From NCBI GenBank assembly GCA_047495785.1, contig JBLDXI010000034.1, positions 930,001 to 994,000 on the forward strand: a stretch of 64,000 bases of DNA, given 5' to 3'. The DNA comes from Lepidodermella squamata. Its lineage: Eukaryota > Gastrotricha. Shown piece by piece: positions 56,632 to 64,000 of the stretch. The notes under the pieces are model-generated. The model had not been told where the DNA came from. It saw only the letters and a list, made by a program, of their open reading frames with translations, and did no database searches. The position numbers and the translations under genes are program-made. Positions within the stretch are counted from its first letter, which is position 1. Every line of letters starts with the position of its first letter.

Positions 56632-57014
56632 GAGGACTGCATTATCTGCTTCGGAACTCGTTGAAATCTTGAGCTATTGAAGGAGTGTCGCCGCATGTCC
56701 GGGGATACGACATTTTGGATTCCTCCATCTCTCCAGCCAGCCAGATATACACGTTACACGCCGTTACCGAGGGTGCCCAGTTCACTGTTGCTTACGCCCT
56801 TCTCCCCTGTAAGGATGGGCCAATCTACGACAATCTGCGGCTGTTAGTACCTGACTTGTATTTCGATCAAGTTACGCTTGACTTCGAGCAAGCGGCAATT
56901 GCAGCAAAGCAACAACTTGGCCGAATGCGATTATTTTGGCGTGCTTTTCCATCTTTTTCAGGTTGTGTAAAAAATGTGTTAAAGCCTGTTAATAAATTTT
57001 TAGGCTATTTTTAG
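56632..57014 (+). pseudogene. Mutator-like (MULE) transposase relic, 3' fragment
   Basis: Right of the 5.5-kb element the frame reads EDCIICFGTR, a stop, then NLELL; after a frameshift it gives IYTLHAVTEGAQFTVAYALL and TLDFEQAAIAA. This is the MULE DDE region: the DFE-AA motif holds the second catalytic Asp. At least one stop and one frameshift, and loss of the C-terminal part, show it is dead. Together with 50700-51125 it forms one interrupted gene. Confidence 0.7.
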
Positions 57015-57865
57015 GCCATTTTTATAGTTAACAAACCCCACCCCTCGCCATTCGAGCTTCTCTCCTTCTTTTTAAAAGAACATGATCTATGTGAGAGCCG
57101 TCTCGCGGCTGGCGAGAAATACAAGCGGTCCTACCCGGCCGAAGTGAAGCACAACCTTGCTTTGGATAAAATTTGCTCGTCGGTTGAACTGAATCACTAA
57201 ATTGTTTTAAATCTTTGGAAGCGTACCTTGTGACAATTGATTTACACTTTGAAATGAAAAAAGACAAAAATCGGAACATTCCTTCAGAATTGTTGACTAA
57301 TTAATTTATGCTAATTAATGACTAATTAATTTATGAGGCAAAAAATCAGCAAAAAATCAGCAAAAAACAGCTACAAAAATTTGAACCTCTGTCCGAAATT
57401 AGGACTTCTGGACAGTTATAGTGCGATGTGCGATATACAGCTGAAGAGAAAAAGGATATTGGGATATAGCGTACCAAAAATAATTGAATTATGTACCAAA
57501 TTATTCCAATTCCACATGTCCAATTCTGACCGTAACCCTGACCAGTTAAAAAACGAATAAAATGGTTAGCTATTGAATTAAATGAAACTTGGTACCGCCG
57601 TAAGATTTTCCCAAGAAGGCTTGGCAGTTATCGAAAAGAGAGAATAACACTTAGTCTATTTCGTGAAGTAATCACCACAGACCAGGCTATTACCGATATA
57701 TCCAGCAGCTTTAGGTTAAATAACAATTACAGAGTCAGAAGTTAGAATTTCACGATTCTAATATATATCCAGCAGCTATGGGCAAAATGACAGTTACCAA
57801 GTTATAGTTTCACGAGTTTTCTATGTCTATGGTTTCACGATTCGAACATGGCTTGCTACTAGGGA
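57015..57865. other. Intergenic; left part MULE-adjacent, right part duplicated
   Basis: From about 57360 the sequence matches the 3' flank of LamG-channel copy 1 (45700 onward), including a short internal repeat (ATATATCCAGCAGCT) at 57696 and 57763. No gene recognised. Confidence 0.45.
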
Positions 57866-60800
57866 TCAGGCAGCGACATTGAAATCCGCTATGACAGAAT
57901 CGTAGTTCAAATCTACGCGAGAAATGATAATTATATGAACAAACAAGAATACTATGACGCCAGATATCAGAGAGTAAATGTCAATAGTACGAACCAAGCC
58001 GATTCTGCCATTAAAGTACCGCTTCTGACGTCTGATTGAGGCATTTGGATCATAGTAAGATGCAGCAATCCACAAAATCACCAGGTTGTATATAGTCGCT
58101 GCGATGCAAAACCAAGTCAGACCCTGAACCATCTTGCCGAGAAGAGTCTCATAAGGCTTTTTCGGAACTTCAATCAAAATCGCACTTTGCATAACGGTCA
58201 TGGTTAGAAGCACGGTGACAGAAAATGCAGCTCGATCTGGTACATCCGGCGGCATCATGAATAAGAATAAATTTAAAGAGGCGAGGGTCGATGATGGAAT
58301 GGCGAAATTTTTTATGTAATACCACGGATTCCTTCGTAAAACCACCGTGAATTTGAATGTAGAAACGAAGAAGCCTTGATAAAAATCTTTGCCAGTCGCA
58401 TTCCCGGTCGAGACTATGGTCCAGCTGTCTCCGGATTGTGAATGCTTGAAATCGAATAGAAGGTCTTCCTCATCAACACGCAATAGATTGATGTCGCGCT
58501 CAAGGGAGAACTCGAAACTGCAATTTTGAGTGTCGAATGGAAACAAATGAAGGGATAGCTCGCAGCTAGCCTCGAATAGGCCTTCTTTTTGCCAGTAAAA
58601 TTCGAATGTTCGATTAACTTTTGGCACCTTTGATGACATCATCATCAAATAGTCGTCATTGATAGTCATGTTTTGCATTTGGAGGTTCGAGTTGGTTGCT
58701 GATAGAAAGCGGATCTTCGGTAGCCACAAATTGCTGAGATTGTCGATGTAAATGGTTTCGAAGTTTCTGCCGGTTGGGAGGGCAGGCGAACAGAACCACG
58801 GGCATGTATTAACTCGCCAATATAGAACCATCAGAGCTTTTACAGTTATGATTTCGCCAACTGTATCTATCTCGTTCAAACCCATTACTTGAAAGCCAAC
58901 GTTCACCTTGAGAGGAGCGTCGTAATTTGACAAATTTTCGCCATTCCGAGGGACGTAAACTGAAGCGTTGAAGTGGTCACATCTCTGCTGAATAGCAGTC
59001 ATGTTATCGATGTAGTTGAATTGTGGGACTCCGAAGATTGGTACCATTTGCTCTGCGATAGATTTGCCACTCGAGTAAACTGCACTCTCAGAGGCCAGGC
59101 GACCACATGAGTTGCTCAAGTTGAAGACTTCTTCAGGGCTCAAAGCCACGTTGTAGAAATGAAAACAAGCAAATTGCGTGTCTGGATTTTCAACATCTAT
59201 CAGCATTTCTTGTTTGTAGCCAATACCTAATTCCAGCGAGAGTTGGTCTATCCAACCGCCCCAGAATGGCATTGCAACCTGAAAGCTGTCGCTTGAGCAA
59301 TTATCTGTCGAAAAAGGGGAGAGAAATCATTATAGAAAACATTTGCGCTAGTATTTGGCATTTGGCCTTTCTTCATACGATGCACTGCGCAAAGTAGGAT
59401 ACTTTTAACTAGGGAGTATTTAGCGGATCCGAATCATAGGACTAACGGATCCGTCCAGTGGTCGTTGTGAATATTTTCGCCTAGCCTCGTGGAGGTACGA
59501 AGTGGACTGAATTCCCCCGGTGCTTCGCGCGCACAATATCTACGATAGGTACCGTACATACCGGAATTAAAGAGAGTCTTTTTATTACGTTCAAGCTGTC
59601 TGAAAACCCATCCCTTCAAATCAGCGAGGGTTAGGAGTTGGGGTGATTACAATTTTATTTAGTTAATTGAAGGTACTCACCTTTTGATGTAAGTTCCAGC
59701 GCGTAGGTAACCGCAAGTGAATGTGTCGTGCAGGTTTTTGCAACAACGTCCACTGTTATTGCAAAAAACATCCAAGTTTTGGGGTACACATATTCTAGAT
59801 AGGGTTCTCTAACATCTTTATCGTTATATGTAAAATTTTTCATTGATGATCTATTATTAAGGGGAATGAGAAGGACAACCGAGTGGCCCTCATTATTGCC
59901 TTTCTCATAACAGAAAACAGTTAGGAACCCAAGAATAGTAACAATACCGCGCCCACCTATGCCATCGCGGTTCAAGTACTCGCATGTCGAAGACTTGATG
60001 TAAAATGCGAACGTAAATGCAGATTGCGGCCGTGGCAGGCCGTCGTAGGCAACCACGCCACGAGCTGGATTGATGTCATCATCGGTCATATTAAAGGCAA
60101 TGCTGCCCTGCGCATACGGTCCTTCAAATTTCGTCCGCTTCGCATTGTAAGAGCTGGGCTGGCGAGGCACAATGACGTTGCCATCCCCGTCCCAGCCGAG
60201 TAGATTCGAATCGAATGAAAGTGGCCAAAATCCGATGAGGTTCTCCCGGCGTGGGATCCCCGTCATGTCTATTCCACCGATTTCGCCTAACCTTGCTCTA
60301 GCTGCATTCCGGCACGGCGTGAGATACAACTCTTTTACCTCAGTCTCCGTTAAGGCATCTTTGTAAAATGAAACGCAGGATACAGTATACGCTCCGTCTT
60401 CTTTTTCTCCAAACACAAATTCTCGCGACGCCTCATTGATGTATATTTTCATCGGAATTTCCACTTCGTCGCGAGCCAGCTCGTTGATTAGATTATTCAT
60501 TCGATAGAAAAAAGCGGTATTCGTCAGATTGTCGTAAGTAACAGCCATCATGTAGCCATCCGCGTAGCGAGAATCAGGAGATTCTGAAAACATGCGTTGC
60601 CAACTATTTGGGCTCTTTTTCAAGTAAAGGTTATCGAAAACCATTTTGAAAAGTCCTTCCAACGAAATAGTTCCGAATTTGTAGTCAGTGTGCACCGAAA
60701 CCGTAAAGGACCTCGTAGTTTCTGGTATCAAATAGCTTGCAAGCCTTGTTCCTCTCGCCTCGTAGTAACCAGTATTTCCCACATTGTTCCGGCGAAATTT

Positions 60801-61300
60801 AGCTTTACTATTCGTTGAAAGCGGTCGAAGTTCTTTGTTTGTTCGCGTGTACCCGGTAAGACCGGAATAGGCGTCCATAGGCCAGAATGCGACCAGTTTT
60901 TCCAAGCGTGGTAGCTGAAGCTTTGAAACATCGAAACAGGTAGCACCTGCAACTAAACACCCAACTAAAAAACAGAGGTTACACTTCATAGCCGTGAAAA
61001 ATCGAAAAAATGACAGGATCAAAATCCTCCTCAACCATGTGTTGTAGCTTAATTTCCGGTGCAGTCCGAACCCGCATTTCATAGCTAAAAACACTCACTC
61101 TCCAAATATATGTTGTGATTCAATTTCCTGTGCGATAAAACCGATATTTCATTTCACCGGATATTTTGTAGTCGCATATTTGTTCGACTCGGGTATTGTG
61201 ATTTGCAACAATGTTGGAATTCTATGCACACAAAATGTATGCTTGTAAGTTTCCTCGAAGGAGAGGCTCAGGTGCGATGGAACATTTTGCGAATTCTTGC
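57360..61300. repeat. Segmental duplication unit containing LamG-channel copy 2
   Basis: Direct-orientation partner of 45700-49420. Confidence 0.8.
57866..60989 (-). CDS. LamG-LamG-Cys-loop ligand-gated ion channel fusion, copy 2 (915 aa)
   Basis: Exons 60989..59681 and 59304..57866, phase-1 intron of 376 nt. Exon 1 is exactly as long as in copy 1. The start is the MKCNLC that aligns with copy 1; an upstream in-frame ATG at 61094 would add 35 residues without a counterpart. Domain order is the same: signal peptide, two LamG domains, ligand-binding domain, Cys-loop CELSLHLFPFDTQNC, four membrane segments. Most differences lie in LamG1, in the second LamG domain (around KSSTCEYLNRDGIGG) and in the segment after the intron (MPFWGGWIDQ). 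The channel part is nearly unchanged. This suggests selection on the pore and divergence of the extracellular recognition part. Confidence 0.9.
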
Positions 61301-61857
61301 TTTTGTGTACCGGGAAATTTTGATACGAGCGCTGACGCTCAATACGATTTCAAAGCGAAGAGGCTTGGCACGCTTTTAGTGGAATATGAATGGAAATCGT
61401 ATTCATTTAAACAATTGAGCGGGACAGCGTACCGGCACATTTTCTTGAATACTCGAAGGCAGCGAAAACAACCGGCAAAACGAGCCTCCAGCTCCCTGCC
61501 CACCCCCGTACTCGAAACGTTGATTTTGGAAATTCGGGAAAATTCCAAGAATTTTCATTGGAACCAATCACACTGAAAAATTGTTTGAATAACCGCAACA
61601 TGGCATTGGCTCAGTGTGAATTAATTCGAATGCCGTAGCATTAGCTTCAGTTTGGGTGAATTCAGGTTATTGGGTTATCTTAATTTATACTTGGCCCGGC
61701 CCGCTATTGCTATTTACGATTAAAATAGCTCCACGCGCCCGATAAGACAGCCACGAGTTTTGTTTGTAACGCAACAACATGTTTTCCAAAAGATGCTCTT
61801 AAAAATATAAAAATAGAATATATTATAAATTGGTCACTATATTATTATTTGAAGAGA
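60990..61857. other. Intergenic between divergent genes
   Basis: The left 300 bp are shared with the promoter region of copy 1. Overlapping open frames at 61211-61601 occur on both strands and have no recognised domain. Confidence 0.45.
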
Positions 61858-64000
61858 ATGAAGCCATTATCCACGTCCTTTATCGTTATTTTCTTCCTGG
61901 CCATCGACGCGGGAGTGAATGGCAATTTGGTTCGTTGCTTCTCGCAATTCGACGACACGTTCACCAGTTGCCGCGAGTTGCCAAATGGCTGTAATAAATT
62001 AAGCGAATACCGGGTATAAATTATTTCAAAATAATGCTCAGGTAATCACAGATTTATTTATCAGCTCGGCGCAAGTTCATCAGATCTATCAAATTGCATG
62101 AAGTCGGTGAGTTGTTTCATCTAATAGAGTTCGGTACTCGACTTTACTGTATTATATCCATACAGACTGCCAGATTGTGCTACCGATTCACGACAAATGT
62201 GGCAACATGTCGACCGGGCAGTCCTGGCTGTGCGAAAACAGACGAGATCATGGTTAGTCGGAATGGATTTCGTAGATTTTCAGATTTTTAAATTTTGTTA
62301 CCAGAGTTCTGAAAAAATTTGAAAAAGACAACTTGTGATTTGCCGCAAAATTTTCGGAACGCTTCCCAGTGGCATTAAATTTGAGCCTTATTTCTCATCA
62401 TCCTCAGAGATATTTTTAAATAAAAAAAACATGAGTTTAAAATTTTCATTTTAAATCGTTCATATCTAACCTAAGTGCAATGATATGATTGGTGTAGCTT
62501 TAACGATAAGCCTTCATTTCTAGATCGGCCCGTCTTACAACGGATTCTACCCACTGAAAACCAACATGAACAATTGTAACACGGATTTGAACGAATTTCC
62601 GGTAATGCGATACGACCTTTTTGCGAACTACCAAAGACTTATCAAATGAATAGAAAAAGAAATTTGACTCTTGTGTCGATTCGGCTCAGCAATTCTTCAC
62701 CTGCATTCCGAGCAGTTTTTCTTGTCCCAGCCCAACGGTCATTTTTTCCTTGGTTAATTGGGCTCCTTAAAACGGCTCTTGTTTCTTTACTTATAGGTAA
62801 AAGCAAAAACAGGCTTCACAGGCTTGGACGCGTGTCTTCAAAATTTCGGCGGTAATATTGTCCTATTTGATACTTGATTTGGCGTTTATTTTTGTTTCAT
62901 TTTTTCTGGTCAAAAATTCTTTTTTTGTCGTGTGGCCCAAATGATGTAGAATCCTCGAGCTTGAAGAGGAGGGAAATTTTGATATTTCGCTGAAATAATG
63001 ACTCCCACGGTCATGGGGTATTAGAATAGAAAATGGACCAGGAAAGTCGATTGGAAAATTCAACAAAATTGACTAATTTAGATAGAGTTTCTACGATGGT
63101 ACCCCATACCGCAATTTCTGCATCTCTCTTAAATAATTGAGCAACAAACTTTCTTTTAGGCTCAGCTGCTGATTCCGTGAAGCCTCATATTCGCTGTTTC
63201 AATGCCTCAACTAACGCGTTCACTGGATGCCGGCTGAGCAGCACGAAATGCCTGTCAGGGGAAACCGCGGAATTTTCAACTGGCGTCTACAGGAACAAAG
63301 CTACTTGCTTATCATGGGTGAGTATTTGAGTTGGAGTATCTTCCAATTTGCGACATTTTACTGCACTCGAAAACAATGGATGAGTGACAAAAAATTAACC
63401 AAAACTTTTTTGGTTGTTAGGTTTTTGAAAATCATCAGGCGACCTTCGCGACCTCCAGCTGACTCGGCGACCCCTTCGTGGGACCCGATCCCAGTTTGAG
63501 TAGTCCTTGTTAGACAATTCGGAAATGTATCGGCCTCAAATCGAAATAGAGGGCGGGAATCGTTATTCTAAGCTTATTTCGGTATTTAAAGATAAGTATA
63601 TCAGTTTTAAGGTATTCATTTTGCCCGATTACCCGGAGAAATTTCGCGATTTACCGAATTTACTTTTGCATTCTGTACTTCTCCAAATTTGCTTATTTTC
63701 TATGTCGTACATTTCTCATCATTTCTGTAACCTTTTAAAGCCGTTAAGCGTATCTAGTCGAAATTTCAGGTTAGTATTGATTAACAAGATTTAATATGTA
63801 GTGTTTCAAACCTATTGTTTGTGCTATCTGTATAGTTTATGTTTGATTGGGATACTCTGTGAAACTAAGGTTTTCAATCGGTGTGCTTTTTCTAGAATGC
63901 TGCTCAGTGCGAAACGCGAACTGGCAAGAAGTGTTACAACATCTGCCCAGAAGGCTCCACCCAAGTAACTAGCCCGAATACTTGAATTTGACAGTATCGT
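61858..64000 (+). CDS. Secreted four-cysteine-module protein, 5' part (continues past window end)
   Basis: Exons 61858..62013, 62065..62106, 62166..62252, 62524..62601, 62654..62752, 62797..62851, 63160..63317 and 63896..63964, ending at a GTAACT donor. Introns are phase 0 except the one after 62851 (phase 1). Signal peptide MKPLSTSFIVIFFLAIDAG, then at least four modules of the pattern C-x(9-12)-C-x(5-6)-C-...-C: CFSQFDDTFTSCRELPNGC plus LSNC; CYRFTTNVATCRPGSPGC plus NNC; CVDSAQQFFTCIPSSFSC plus LDAC; CFNASTNAFTGCRLSSTKC plus ATC in one merged exon. A fifth starts at 63896. The early modules use a pair of exons. A LamG part could follow outside the window, as in the gene at 35259. Function unknown; secreted or cell surface. 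Confidence 0.78.

Noticed and set aside
1-64000. tRNA, rRNA genes or CRISPR arrays
   Set aside because: No cloverleaf with box A/B, no conserved rRNA segments and no regularly spaced direct repeats were found by reading.

Overview
This is a stretch of a compact animal genome. Genes are split by many short introns (about 50-65 nt, GT...AG, with pyrimidine-rich TTTCAG or TTTTAG acceptors). The recognisable proteins are animal types: Cys-loop receptors, LamG domains, papain-family proteases, an ELOVL-type elongase and an LRAT-domain protein. The species cannot be named from this window; a small-genome invertebrate is the safest reading. Exon joins given here were inferred by eye from splice signals, reading frame and comparison between copies.

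Left part (1-12 kb): the 3' end of a Cys-loop receptor gene; two secreted cathepsin-L-like proteases with Thr-rich linkers between propeptide and enzyme; three copies of a small two-exon gene of unknown function; an eight-exon very-long-chain fatty acid elongase; and a small secreted protein made of two four-cysteine repeats.

12-26 kb: an expansion of small secreted proteins (92-96 aa). Each sits beside a mirror-image promoter and often a decayed head-to-head partner. Mixed in are segmental duplications, a decayed Penelope-like retroelement with a GIY-YIG domain, hammerhead-ribozyme-like tails, a foldback repeat, and a TTAGGG-type telomeric array enclosed in perfect 30-bp inverted repeats.

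26-46 kb: three intact members of a multi-membrane-spanning family of unknown function, one of them followed by a palindrome of roughly 1 kb arms carrying a truncated inverted copy; an LRAT-domain/GTPase fusion ending in a CaaX box; and two minus-strand genes built from a recurring four-cysteine module, each module spread over short, mostly phase-0 exons. One of these adds LamG domains and appears damaged by transposon insertions.

45-61 kb: two tandem copies of a gene that fuses two LamG domains to a complete Cys-loop receptor. Between them lies a Mutator-like transposase relic interrupted by a 5.5-kb element with its own inverted ends and hundreds of bases of GTTCACC/TTGTTCA-type subterminal repeats. 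The window ends inside another four-cysteine-module gene on the plus strand.

The genes do not form an obvious pathway. Repeated themes are extracellular recognition and signalling (LamG, Cys-rich modules, Cys-loop receptors), secreted enzymes, and strong local duplication driven or accompanied by mobile DNA.
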